Positions 7,921 through 15,538 of a stretch of 50,837 bases of DNA are shown here, in pieces; position 1 is the stretch's first letter; each line of letters opens with the position of its first letter. Under the pieces are notes generated by a model. It made no database searches, was not told the origin of the DNA, and worked only from the letters and a program-made list of their open reading frames with translations. The DNA lies in contig NZ_BSOW01000055.1 in assembly GCF_030160715.1 (NCBI RefSeq), positions 1 to 50,837 on the forward strand, read 5' to 3'. Position numbers and translations under genes: made by a program. The DNA is from Bradyrhizobium iriomotense (lineage in GTDB: Bacteria; Pseudomonadota; Alphaproteobacteria; Rhizobiales; Xanthobacteraceae).

Positions 7921-8652
7921 ATGGCCGCGACGCTTCCCCCGCCCCGCCTTCTGCCCAGTGGCGACAGTGCCGTCACGGTCGAGTTCAGCCGCACCATCGA
8001 CGACGACGCCAACCAGCGCGTGCTGGTGCTCGACCGGGCGCTCACCGCGGCTGCCATCGAGGGCGTCACCGAGGCGGTGCCGACCTATCGCTCGCTGCTG
8101 GTGCACTACGATCCGGGACGGATCGGCTTCGATGCGCTGGGCGAACAGCTGCTGGCACTTGCAAGCCGGCCGCAGCCGCCCACGGCAAAAGCGCGCCGCT
8201 GGCGCATTCCCGTGGCCTATGGCGGCGAGCACGGCATCGACCTCGAGGATGTCGCCAAGGCGCTGAACACCACGCCCGAGGACATCGTCGCCCGGCATGT
8301 GGCCGGCGACTATCGCGTCGCCATGATCGGCTTCACGCCGGGCTGGTCCTATCTCAGCGGCCTGGACGAATCCCTGCACATGTCGCGGCGGCAGAATCCG
8401 CGCCTGCTGACACCCGCCGGCACGATCTCGATCGGCGGCATCCAGGCCGGAATCCAATGCCTTGCCGCGCCGAGCGGCTGGCACCTGCTCGGCCGCACGC
8501 CGGTGCGGACCTATCAGCTCCACCGGAATCCGACATTCCTCACCGAACCCGGTGATCGCGTGACGTTTTTCGCCATCGACCACAAGACCTTCGCGGAGCA
8601 GGACCGCGCCGCCGAGGCCGGCGAGATCATCGCCGAGCGGGTGGACGCATGA
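7921..8652 (+). CDS. pxpB: 5-oxoprolinase subunit PxpB
   Basis: 243 residues, the usual length. This is the KipI/allophanate hydrolase subunit 1 fold. Landmarks are LLPSGDSAVTVEFSRTID at the start, the central AYGGEHGIDLEDVA, VAMIGFTPGWSYLSGLDE, and TPAGTISIGGIQAGIQ with PSGWHLLGRTPV. With PxpC and PxpA it forms the ATP-dependent enzyme that opens 5-oxoproline (pyroglutamate) to glutamate in the cytoplasm. The stop codon overlaps the start of pxpC (ATGA at 8649-8652), indicating translational coupling. The ribosome site at ATG 7921 is weak, and the true start could vary by a few codons. Confidence 0.95.
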   Translation: MAATLPPPRLLPSGDSAVTVEFSRTIDDDANQRVLVLDRALTAAAIEGVTEAVPTYRSLLVHYDPGRIGFDALGEQLLALASRPQPPTAKARRWRIPVAYGGEHGIDLEDVAKALNTTPEDIVARHVAGDYRVAMIGFTPGWSYLSGLDESLHMSRRQNPRLLTPAGTISIGGIQAGIQCLAAPSGWHLLGRTPVRTYQLHRNPTFLTEPGDRVTFFAIDHKTFAEQDRAAEAGEIIAERVDA

Positions 8653-9686
8653 GCCGGCTCGTCGTCGCCAGCATCGGCCCTGCAAGCTCCGTCCAGGATG
8701 GCGGGCGTACGGGCGCGCAGCGCTATGGCCTGACGCCGAGCGGCGCGATGGACCGGCTGGCGCTGGCAGCCGCCAACTGCCTGGTCGGCAACGAGCTGTT
8801 CGCGGCCGTTGTCGAGATCGGCCCGTTTGGCGCCTCCTTCACCGCGCGCGACGGCGCGGTGCGCATCGCGATCACGGGCGCGCCGCGCAATGCCGATATC
8901 GCCGGCAAGCCGGTGGCGAGCGAGACCTCGGTGACGCTGAAGGATGGCGAGACGCTGACGCTTGGCTTCGCCCGCGGCGGCGCCTTCACTTATCTCGCGA
9001 TCGAAGGGGCTATCCAGGGCGAGCCGGTGTTCGGCAGCCTCGCGGTGAACGCCCGCGCAGGGCTCGGCAGCCCCTACCCGCGCCCGCTCCAGGCCGGCGA
9101 CGAGTTCACGGTTGCGGCCGCAAGCGGCGGGCCCGAGCAGCGGATCGAATTGCCGAAACCGCCGGACGGTCCGATCCGCGTCCTGCTGGGGCCGCAGGAC
9201 GACGAGTTCGACGACGCCAACAGGGAGTTGTTCCTGTCGAGCGACTGGAAGATCTCGGCAACCTCCGATCGCATGGGCTACCGGCTCGAAGGCCCCGTGA
9301 TCAAGCATCTGCACGGCCACAACATCGTCTCCGACGGCACGGTCAACGGCAGCATCCAGGTGCCCGGCAACGGCGCGCCGATCGTCCTGATGATGGATCG
9401 CGGCACCAGCGGCGGCTATCCGAAGATCGCAACTGTCATCTCCGCCGATCTCGGCAGCCTCGCCCAGACCTCGGCCGGCACGGCGTTCCGCTTCAAGGCG
9501 ATCAGCATGGCGGAAGCGCAGGACGAGGCGAAAAAATTCGCGCAGCTCCTGCGCAGCCTGCCCGACCGCTTGCGCACGGCGGATACCGTCGAGCTCAACA
9601 TCGAGGCTTTGCACGATGCTAACGTCGCGGGCCACGCGGTGAATGCGGTCGATGCCGCGACGTGGCAGAGTCCGGCGGAGCCGTAA
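8649..9686 (+). CDS. pxpC: 5-oxoprolinase subunit PxpC
   Basis: 345 residues, belonging to the KipA/biotin-dependent carboxyltransferase-like family. Landmarks are SSVQDGGRTGAQRYGLTPSG near the start, LAAANCLVGNELFAAVVEIG, ITGAPRNADIAGKPV, and the late IQVPGNGAPIVLMMDRGTSGGYPKIATVI with the typical G-G-Y-P-K. It works with PxpB and PxpA in ATP-driven 5-oxoproline cleavage. It overlaps pxpB by 4 bp, and pxpA follows 30 bp downstream with a good ribosome site, so the three are one transcription unit. Confidence 0.95.
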   Translation: MSRLVVASIGPASSVQDGGRTGAQRYGLTPSGAMDRLALAAANCLVGNELFAAVVEIGPFGASFTARDGAVRIAITGAPRNADIAGKPVASETSVTLKDGETLTLGFARGGAFTYLAIEGAIQGEPVFGSLAVNARAGLGSPYPRPLQAGDEFTVAAASGGPEQRIELPKPPDGPIRVLLGPQDDEFDDANRELFLSSDWKISATSDRMGYRLEGPVIKHLHGHNIVSDGTVNGSIQVPGNGAPIVLMMDRGTSGGYPKIATVISADLGSLAQTSAGTAFRFKAISMAEAQDEAKKFAQLLRSLPDRLRTADTVELNIEALHDANVAGHAVNAVDAATWQSPAEP

Positions 9687-9716
9687 CCGACGAGAAGACC
9701 AGAGGCGGAGAGCACC

Positions 9717-10487
9717 ATGACGACGATCGATCTCAACTGCGACCTCGGTGAAGGATTTGGCGCCTGGGAGATGGGCAACGACGCCGCGATGCTTGAGCTT
9801 GCGACCTCGGTCAACGTCGCCTGCGGCTTCCATGCCGGCGACCCCGACATCATGCGGCGGACGGTTGAGCTGGCGAAAGCACGCGGCGTCTCGATCGGCG
9901 CGCACCCTGGTTATCGCGACCTGCACGGCTTCGGCCGGCACCCGATCGTCGGGCTGAAGGCTTCGGAGATCGAGAACCTCGTCGCCTACCAGATCGGCGC
10001 GCTTCAGGCGATCGCGACCGCGGCTGGCCACAAGGTCACGCATGTGAAGGCGCATGGCGCGCTCTCCAACGTCGCCTGCGAGGACGACATGACCGCAAAG
10101 GCGATCGCGGCGGGCATCAAGGCCGTCGATCCCAGCCTGATCTTCGTCGTACTCGCCAATTCAAAGCTGGTGAAGGCCGGCGAGGACGCCAACCTACCGA
10201 TGGTGCATGAGGTGTTCGCCGACCGCGCCTATGAGGACGACGGCAATTTGGTCTCGCGCAAGAAGCCTGGCGCGGTGCTGCACGATGCCAAGGCGATCGC
10301 GGACCGCGTCGTGCGCATGGTGCAGGACGGCGCCGTGGTCTCGGTCACCGGCAAGGTCATCAAGATGCGGATGGATACGGTCTGCATCCACGGCGACACG
10401 CAAGGCGCCGTCGACATCGCGCGCAATCTGCGTCAGGCGTTGAAGGATGCGGGGATTGCAGTGGCGCCATTCAAGCGCGCCGCGTGA
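9717..10487 (+). CDS. pxpA: 5-oxoprolinase subunit PxpA
   Basis: 256 residues of the LamB/YcsF family. It begins with the signature TIDLNCDLGEGFGAWEMG and continues VNVACGFHAGDPDIM, IGAHPGYRDLHGFGRH, THVKAHGALSNVA, FADRAYEDDGNLVSRKKPGAVLHD and, near the end, CIHGDTQGAV. These Asp/His residues line the proposed active site that hydrolyses the 5-oxoproline intermediate. The ATG has GGAGAG upstream. Third gene of pxpBCA. The operon ends shortly before the hairpin repeat at 10496-10590. Confidence 0.96.
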   Translation: MTTIDLNCDLGEGFGAWEMGNDAAMLELATSVNVACGFHAGDPDIMRRTVELAKARGVSIGAHPGYRDLHGFGRHPIVGLKASEIENLVAYQIGALQAIATAAGHKVTHVKAHGALSNVACEDDMTAKAIAAGIKAVDPSLIFVVLANSKLVKAGEDANLPMVHEVFADRAYEDDGNLVSRKKPGAVLHDAKAIADRVVRMVQDGAVVSVTGKVIKMRMDTVCIHGDTQGAVDIARNLRQALKDAGIAVAPFKRAA

Positions 10488-10495
10488 GGCGAATT

Positions 10496-10590
10496 TGTAG
10501 GGTGGGTTAGCTTTGCGAAGCGTAACCGACCTCTTTTACTTTCCACGAAGAGAGAAGGGTGGGTTACGCCTTCGGCTAACCCACCCTTCG
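10496..10590. repeat. GGGTGGGTTA-type palindromic repeat after pxpA
   Basis: A perfect hairpin with 13-bp arms at 10554-10566 and 10577-10589 (GAAGGGTGGGTTA / TAACCCACCCTTC), with a further GCC/GGC stem inside the loop. A related arm, AGGGTGGGTTAGC, lies upstream at about 10499-10511, so the element is a compound palindrome. Elements of this look are common intergenic repeats in Bradyrhizobium (from memory). There is no T-run, so if it ends transcripts of pxpBCA it does so imperfectly or as an RNA-end protector. Confidence 0.75.
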
Positions 10591-10595
10591 AAGAT

Positions 10596-10748
10596 TCAAA
10601 ACGGGTGCACCGACAGCGTGCCGAAGACGATGGCCGCGATGACCGCAAAGGCGCTGTAGAGCGCAACATGGTGCATGCTGGCCCCGGTCCGCCGCGAGAG
10701 CGAGCGCGCGTAGAAGTGCAGCCTGGCTTCCGCCGATAGTTCGCGCAT
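10596..10748 (-). CDS. Small single-span membrane protein, 50 residues
   Basis: ATG at 10748-10746 is preceded by GGAGATCGACC, a good ribosome site. The first 24 residues are basic and helical (MRELSAEARLHFYARSLSRR), followed by one hydrophobic segment, about residues 27-46 (VALYSAFAVIAAIVFGTLSV). Upstream in-frame starts exist but would add an Arg-rich tail with no ribosome site. A single-pass inner-membrane protein with its N-terminus inside is likely. No family recognised. It lies between the pxp repeat and the nitrite-assimilation reductase gene, all on the same strand as the latter. Confidence 0.5.
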   Translation of the reverse strand: MRELSAEARLHFYARSLSRRTGASMHHVALYSAFAVIAAIVFGTLSVHPF

Positions 10749-10935
10749 GGTCGATCTCCAACGCCCCATTTGCGGGGATATGAAGGAGCAATCGCGACGG
10801 CGGACAAGATGGCGGCGGAAATAGCGACGGCGGTTCTCTTTAGAACCGCCGCCGTAGAGGGAAATTCTCTTCACCGGCGGGTTCCGAGAATCTTATTCGT
10901 TCAACCTTTAAGCCAATGGAACCGGTTCCCGTGCA

Positions 10936-12549
10936 CTAATAGACGTCCGCCTGGAACCTGCCCTTCTTCTTGAGATCGGCCACGAAGCTCACGGCCTCGT
11001 CCGTCGAGCGCGCGCCGAACTGGGCGACGATGTCGACCAGCGCACGCTCGACGTCCTTGGCCATGCGCTTGGCATCGCCGCAGATGTAGAGATGCGCGCC
11101 TTCGGCGAGCCACGTCCACACCTCGCGGCCAAGCTCGCGCATGCGGTCCTGCACGTAAAACTTCTTCTCGCCGTCGCGCGACCAGGCCAGCGAAAGGCGG
11201 GTCAGCAGACCCGAGGTCTTCAGCGCGTTGAGCTCGTCGCGATAGAAGAAATCACAGTCGCTGCGCTGATGGCCGAAGAACAGCCAGTTCTTGCCCGGCG
11301 CGCCGGTCGCCTTGCGGTCGAGCAGGAAGGCGCGGAACGGCGCGACGCCGGTGCCGGGACCGATCATGATGATCGGCGTCTTCGGATCCTGCGGCAGCGC
11401 AAAGCCGTGCGCCTTCTGCACATAAACCTTCAGCTTCTCGCCTTCGGTGATGCGCTCGCCGAGGAAGGTCGAGGCGACGCCGAGGCGCTTGCGCTTGCCG
11501 ATGACGTAGCGCACGGAATCGACGGTCAGCGACAGCTTTCCCGGCGTCGCATTGTGCGAGGACGAGATCGAGTAGAGCCGCGGCTGCAAGGGCTCGAGCG
11601 CCTCGACGAAGGCTTCGGGATGCGGACGGCAGCCGGAGAATTTTTGCAGCGCCGCCATGACGTCGAGGGTCGTGGCATCGCCATCGGGATCCTCGCCCTG
11701 CGCCAGCGCCCGCGCCTTCTCGCGCTGCGCGCCGCCGGTGATGAAGGAGAGCAGCTCGAACAGCTTGTCGGGCGCCGGCGAGAGCGAGACGTCCTCGACC
11801 AGCGCCTGGCGCAGCGTCTTGCCGTTGACCTCTGTGGTATGGGAGGCGCCGAGCAGCGCGATGATCTGGTCGACGAGGCCGAGATCGTTGCGTGCGAACA
11901 CGCCGAAGCTGTCGCCGACGATATAGTCGAGCTTGCTCTCCGAGAGATCGAACTCGATGTGATAGGTCTCCTTCTCGGAGCCCTGTTTGTTGAGAAGACG
12001 CCGCGACAGGAAGACGGCTTCAGCCGGATTTTCGCGGGCGCGACCCAGCTCGGCCTTCACTTCGGGCTTGGCCGGTGCGGCCGCCGACGCCGCGGCACCT
12101 TCGGCAGGCTTCGCCGCCGGCGCCTTGTCCAGCTCCTCATAGAGCTGCTTCAGCATCCGCGCGGTGTCCTTGCCGCCGGGAGCGCAGAGATTGAGGCGGG
12201 CCTCGCTCTTCTTGGCGATGGCGTCGGAATAGTCGGCGCAGTTGTAGCCGCACTGGCCGCAATCCTGCTGCGCCATCGCCGCCATCATGCGGCGGCGGAG
12301 CGGACGCCCTTCCGCAAGCTTCATGCGATCGCCGATCGGCATCGCCGGATCGTGCCAGGGTGCCTCACCATCATCGCCATCGCCCTGCGGCGCGAGCACC
12401 GCACCGTTTTCGGCGGGCGACAACGGCGTCGAGCCGTCGAGGCCGAACATGCCCACGAGAAATCCATTCAGCCACAGCCGCTGCCCTTCGCTGAAGGGCG
12501 CGTTCGGCGGGATGATCTCGAGTTTCGGTGGGACAGGCATCTGGGTCAT
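10936..12549 (-). CDS. CysJ-like FAD/NADPH reductase with RnfB-type Fe-S motif
   Basis: 537 residues. The C-terminal two thirds are a CysJ/cytochrome P450 reductase-like module: FAD site RLYSISSS (about 330), NADPH-binding GPGTGVAPFRAFL (about 400), then YICGDAKRMAKDVERAL and a terminal Tyr. Unlike CysJ there is no flavodoxin (FMN) domain. Instead, about residues 95-130 carry CGQCGYNCADYSDAIAKK followed by LNLCAPGG, the four-Cys pattern of the FeS domain seen in RnfB. Its ATG overlaps the nirA stop (ATGA), so the two are tightly coupled. It probably feeds NADPH electrons to NirA. Databases tend to call such proteins sulfite reductase subunit alpha. Confidence 0.85.
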   Translation of the reverse strand: MTQMPVPPKLEIIPPNAPFSEGQRLWLNGFLVGMFGLDGSTPLSPAENGAVLAPQGDGDDGEAPWHDPAMPIGDRMKLAEGRPLRRRMMAAMAQQDCGQCGYNCADYSDAIAKKSEARLNLCAPGGKDTARMLKQLYEELDKAPAAKPAEGAAASAAAPAKPEVKAELGRARENPAEAVFLSRRLLNKQGSEKETYHIEFDLSESKLDYIVGDSFGVFARNDLGLVDQIIALLGASHTTEVNGKTLRQALVEDVSLSPAPDKLFELLSFITGGAQREKARALAQGEDPDGDATTLDVMAALQKFSGCRPHPEAFVEALEPLQPRLYSISSSHNATPGKLSLTVDSVRYVIGKRKRLGVASTFLGERITEGEKLKVYVQKAHGFALPQDPKTPIIMIGPGTGVAPFRAFLLDRKATGAPGKNWLFFGHQRSDCDFFYRDELNALKTSGLLTRLSLAWSRDGEKKFYVQDRMRELGREVWTWLAEGAHLYICGDAKRMAKDVERALVDIVAQFGARSTDEAVSFVADLKKKGRFQADVY

Positions 12550-14348
12550 GCTGTTGCTTCCGCTCCGGCCAGTTTGCGCAGGGCTTCGCCGTCATGGCGA
12601 CGTGAGAAGGTGAGGAACGTTTCTACCGGCGAGGCGCGGTTGGCGAGATAGGCCTTCAAGAGACCCTCGACGAGTTTTGGCGCGTCCTCGGCCTTGACGT
12701 CGTGATAGACCTCCTGCCCGATATCGGCATCGGGACCGAAGCCGCCGCCGGTGAAGAGGTGATAGCCCTCGACCGTGTCCTCCTCTGTCGCGCCCGGCAC
12801 CTTCGCGGCGATCAGGCCGATGTCGGAGATGAAGTGCTGCGCGCAGGAGTGATGGCAGCCGGTCAGATGGATGTTGAGCGGCGTGTCGAGGTTGACGCGC
12901 TCGTCGCACCAGTCGCCGATCGCGGCCGCGTGGCGCTTGGTGTCGGAGGCCGCGAACTTGCAGCCGGCGTTCCCCGTGCAGGCAATCAGGCCAGCGCGGA
13001 CGTTCGAGACCTGCGTGGCAAGCCCGAGCTTTTCGACGGCTGCGGTCACCAGCGCGACGTTCTCGTCGCGGACGCCCGAGATCAGGAAGTTCTGCCAGAC
13101 GGTCAGGCGGATGTCGCCGTCGCCGAGATCCTGCGAGATCTTGCCGATGCCGCGCATCTGCTCACAGGTGAGCTTGCCGACCGGCAGCGCGACGCCGACC
13201 CAGTTGAGCCCGGCCTGCTTCTGCTTGTGCACGCCGATATGGGCCATGCGATCGAAGCTTGGGCGCGCTGCAATCGCGTCCGCCGGCACGCGCGCAAACG
13301 GCTTCTTGAGCCGTTCCTCGACCAGCTTGAGAAACTGGTCGTGCCCCATGTTGTCGAGCACGTATTTCAGCCGCGCCTTGGTGCGGTTGGTGCGGTCGCC
13401 ATGCTCGATGAAGACGCGCACGATGGCGTCAGCAACCGCGGTGGCGTCCTCGGGACGAACGACGATGTCCGAATACTTTGCGAAATCCCTGTGGCCAGTG
13501 ATGCCGCCGATGCCGAGCCTGAACCAGACGCCGGCGTCGACGCCGAAGCCGTCCTTCACTTCGACCGCGGAGAACGCGATGTCGTTGGTCTCCTCCAGCA
13601 CCGCGACGCGGCCCGCACCGTCAAAGGCGACGTTGAACTTGCGCGGCAGGCCGTAGAGCGAACGGTCGTTGAGGATGTGGTAGTGCCACTCGCGCGCATA
13701 GGGGCGCGTGTCGAGCAATTCCTGCGGATCGATGCCAGCAGTCGGCGTGCCCGTGACGTTGCGGATGTTGTCCGCGCCGGAGCCGCGCGAGCACAGGCCG
13801 ATGTCCTGGATGCCTTCGATCAGCGCGACCGCGTTCTTCGGCTCGATCTCGCGGATCTGGAAGTTGGCGCGCGTGGTCACATGGGTGTAGCCGCCGCCGT
13901 AAGCCTCAGCCAGATCGGCGAGGCCCGACATCTGCCAGTGCTTCAGGATGCCGTTCGGAATGCGCAGGCGCGCCATGTAGGAGGTCTGCGCAGGCGCGAC
14001 CCAGAAGATGCCGTAATAGCGCCAGCGGAAATTGTCCGCCGGCGTCGGATTTGCGTTGTTGCGCGCCTGATCCTTCAGCCGCTCGTAGCCGTCGAAAGGA
14101 TGTAGCTCGCGCTTGAACTTCTCCTGGTCGGCGAGCTTCTTGCCCGCCGCCGTGACCTTGTCCTGCGCTTTCAGCGCCGCGGCATCGGGACCGGTCGGCT
14201 CTGACGGCGCGCTGGCCGCCGCGGCGGGAGCGCCGCCGGCGGCGAAGGCGCGGCCCACACGTCCGACCTGGAGGCCGGACATGAAGCCTTCGAGATAGCG
14301 CTTCTGCTCGTCGGAGAAGTCGGCCGTGGGTGCTGTGTCGAGTTTCAT
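12546..14348 (-). CDS. nirA: Assimilatory nitrite reductase (siroheme protein)
   Basis: 600 residues from ATG 14348. This is a member of the nitrite/sulfite reductase hemoprotein family, which reduces nitrite to ammonium with six electrons in the cytoplasm. The tandem ferredoxin-like half-domains and siroheme regions are present (THVTTRANFQIREI; CSRGSGADNIRNVTGTPTAG). The [4Fe-4S]-siroheme ligands are the pair CTGNAGC and GCHHSCAQH at about residues 455-505. Its position after a nitrite-type channel and nasT/nasS argues for nitrite rather than sulfite as substrate. A homologous nirA under NasT/NasS control is described in Bradyrhizobium. Gap of 13 bp to the channel gene and 4-bp overlap with the reductase. 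Confidence 0.9.
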   Translation of the reverse strand: MKLDTAPTADFSDEQKRYLEGFMSGLQVGRVGRAFAAGGAPAAAASAPSEPTGPDAAALKAQDKVTAAGKKLADQEKFKRELHPFDGYERLKDQARNNANPTPADNFRWRYYGIFWVAPAQTSYMARLRIPNGILKHWQMSGLADLAEAYGGGYTHVTTRANFQIREIEPKNAVALIEGIQDIGLCSRGSGADNIRNVTGTPTAGIDPQELLDTRPYAREWHYHILNDRSLYGLPRKFNVAFDGAGRVAVLEETNDIAFSAVEVKDGFGVDAGVWFRLGIGGITGHRDFAKYSDIVVRPEDATAVADAIVRVFIEHGDRTNRTKARLKYVLDNMGHDQFLKLVEERLKKPFARVPADAIAARPSFDRMAHIGVHKQKQAGLNWVGVALPVGKLTCEQMRGIGKISQDLGDGDIRLTVWQNFLISGVRDENVALVTAAVEKLGLATQVSNVRAGLIACTGNAGCKFAASDTKRHAAAIGDWCDERVNLDTPLNIHLTGCHHSCAQHFISDIGLIAAKVPGATEEDTVEGYHLFTGGGFGPDADIGQEVYHDVKAEDAPKLVEGLLKAYLANRASPVETFLTFSRRHDGEALRKLAGAEATA

Positions 14349-14361
14349 GGGGTGACTGGAC

Positions 14362-15192
14362 CTACTCTGCTGCCTGGACCGCGACCTGCGCCACTTCGGC
14401 CGCCGGCTTTGCGGGCTTGTACGTTGCGTAGAGCGCGATGCCGGTGAACAGGCAGCCGCCCACAATGTTGCCCAGCGTGACCGGGATCTGGTTCCACACC
14501 CACCACTGGTAGACGCTGACCTTCGCGCCCATCAGCATGCCGGTCGGCATGACGAACATGTTGACGACGGCGTGCTCGAAACCCTGCGCGAAAAAGGTCG
14601 TGATCGGCAGCGATGCGGCGACGATCTTGCCGACCGTGGAGGTCGAGGTCATCGCCATCACGACACCGAGGCAGACCAGCCAGTTGCAGAGGATCGCCTT
14701 GACGAAGACGCTGATCATGCCGGCGGTGCCGAGCGCTTCGTTGGCGAGCGTCTTGGCTTCGGCGACCGCAATGATGCGCGCGGCAACGCCGGTCGGCGCG
14801 GCCGTGCCCATGTTGGTCAGCGCGATCGCGAGCAGGCCGCCGAACAGGATGCTGCCGAGGAGGTTGCCGAGGAATACCCACGACCAGTTGGAGATCACCG
14901 CGCCCCAGCTCGACTTGCCCTCGAGCGGCGCAAGCGGCAGCAACGCGAAGCTGCCGGTGACGAGCTCGAGGCCGAGCAGCACGATCATCACGAAGCCGAC
15001 GGGGAAGATGATGGCGCCGACCAGCGGCTGGCCGGTGGTAACGGCGGCGCCGAAGGCGAGGCTGGTGGCAGCGCCCAAGAGCGCGCCGGAAATCGCGCCG
15101 CGGATCAGGAGGTCGCGCGGGCCGAGCGCCAGCTTCTTCAGGCTGGCATCGATCATCGAGGCCACAACGTCAGAGGGTTTTGCGTAATCCAT
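14362..15192 (-). CDS. Formate/nitrite transporter family channel
   Basis: 276 residues from ATG 15192 (MDYAKPSDVVASMIDASLKK); the frame extends upstream but that part lies in the untranslated leader. Six hydrophobic spans are visible. FNT landmarks are LIRGAISGALLGAATSLAFG, FPVGFVMIVLLGLELVTGSF, WSWVFLGNLLGSILFGGLL, LCNWLVCLGVVMA, FAQGFEHAVVNMFVMPTGML and WNQIPVTLGNIVGG. These include the EHAVVNMF region with the central pore His. It likely imports nitrite (NirC role) for the NirA encoded next. First gene of the operon whose leader carries the NasT-type hairpins. Confidence 0.93.
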   Translation of the reverse strand: MDYAKPSDVVASMIDASLKKLALGPRDLLIRGAISGALLGAATSLAFGAAVTTGQPLVGAIIFPVGFVMIVLLGLELVTGSFALLPLAPLEGKSSWGAVISNWSWVFLGNLLGSILFGGLLAIALTNMGTAAPTGVAARIIAVAEAKTLANEALGTAGMISVFVKAILCNWLVCLGVVMAMTSTSTVGKIVAASLPITTFFAQGFEHAVVNMFVMPTGMLMGAKVSVYQWWVWNQIPVTLGNIVGGCLFTGIALYATYKPAKPAAEVAQVAVQAAE

Positions 15193-15297
15193 ATCGAAGC
15201 TCCAGCGCCGCGCGGGGCGGCCACAACGGGTTGAAACGACGTTGATCGCTGGGAGCACGATTTCAGGCGCACGCGGCCTGGCCGGAACCCGGGGCGA

Positions 15298-15364
15298 TCC
15301 GATCAGCCTCGTTGCTGCGGAAATCCATCATGGACTTGGGCCGCCGGCTTCCACGCCGGTCGGC
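15298..15364 (-). promoter_or_regulatory. Candidate ANTAR (NasT) two-hairpin RNA leader
   Basis: Read on the minus strand, two hairpins with six-base loops follow each other. P1 (15364-15340) has stem GCCG-A-CCGGC / GCCGG-CGGC with loop GUGGAA. P2 (15321-15298) has stem UCCG-CAGC / GCUG-AU-CGGA with loop AACGAG. ANTAR proteins bind paired hairpins whose hexaloops have A at position 1 and G at position 4: P2 fits fully, P1 has the G4 but not the A1. The spacing of 18 nt and the place between the promoter and the FNT-nirA operon are as expected for NasT control. A clear U-rich terminator was not found. The rest of the 346-bp gap (15193-15538) holds only this leader and the promoter. Confidence 0.6.
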
Positions 15365-15377
15365 TTGCTCCCTCCTA

Positions 15378-15393
15378 TTCAAGGAGTGTGCCA
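15378..15393 (-). promoter_or_regulatory. Sigma-54-like -24/-12 promoter of the FNT-nirA operon
   Basis: On the minus strand TGGCAC is followed after 5 bp by TTGAA, the spacing of a sigma-54 promoter. The -24 element is perfect, while the -12 has GA instead of GC. The expected transcription start, about 15366, falls just before hairpin P1. NtrC/sigma-54 control of nitrate assimilation genes is well known, so nitrogen limitation plus nitrate would give dual control. No NtrC site was recognised. Confidence 0.5.
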
Positions 15394-15538
15394 ACGCAGC
15401 ATGGATCCAGGAATTGTTTAAAATCAGCGGCTTAAGCTTATGTGCAGCGCATGAAATGGATCAGTATTCATGCCGCATCGGGCAGCAATGGCCCAAAGTT
15501 TAGCCTTCGAATCGACTCGCCCATTATTTGAGCAGCGC

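Noticed and set aside
8514..10055. 513-residue minus-strand frame opposite pxpBCA
   Set aside because: Antisense to three well-conserved genes; Arg/Asp-rich shadow composition.
11092..14105. Long plus-strand frames of 519 and 467 residues opposite the CysJ-like gene and nirA
   Set aside because: Mirror frames of conserved genes in high-GC DNA; no ribosome sites or recognisable motifs.
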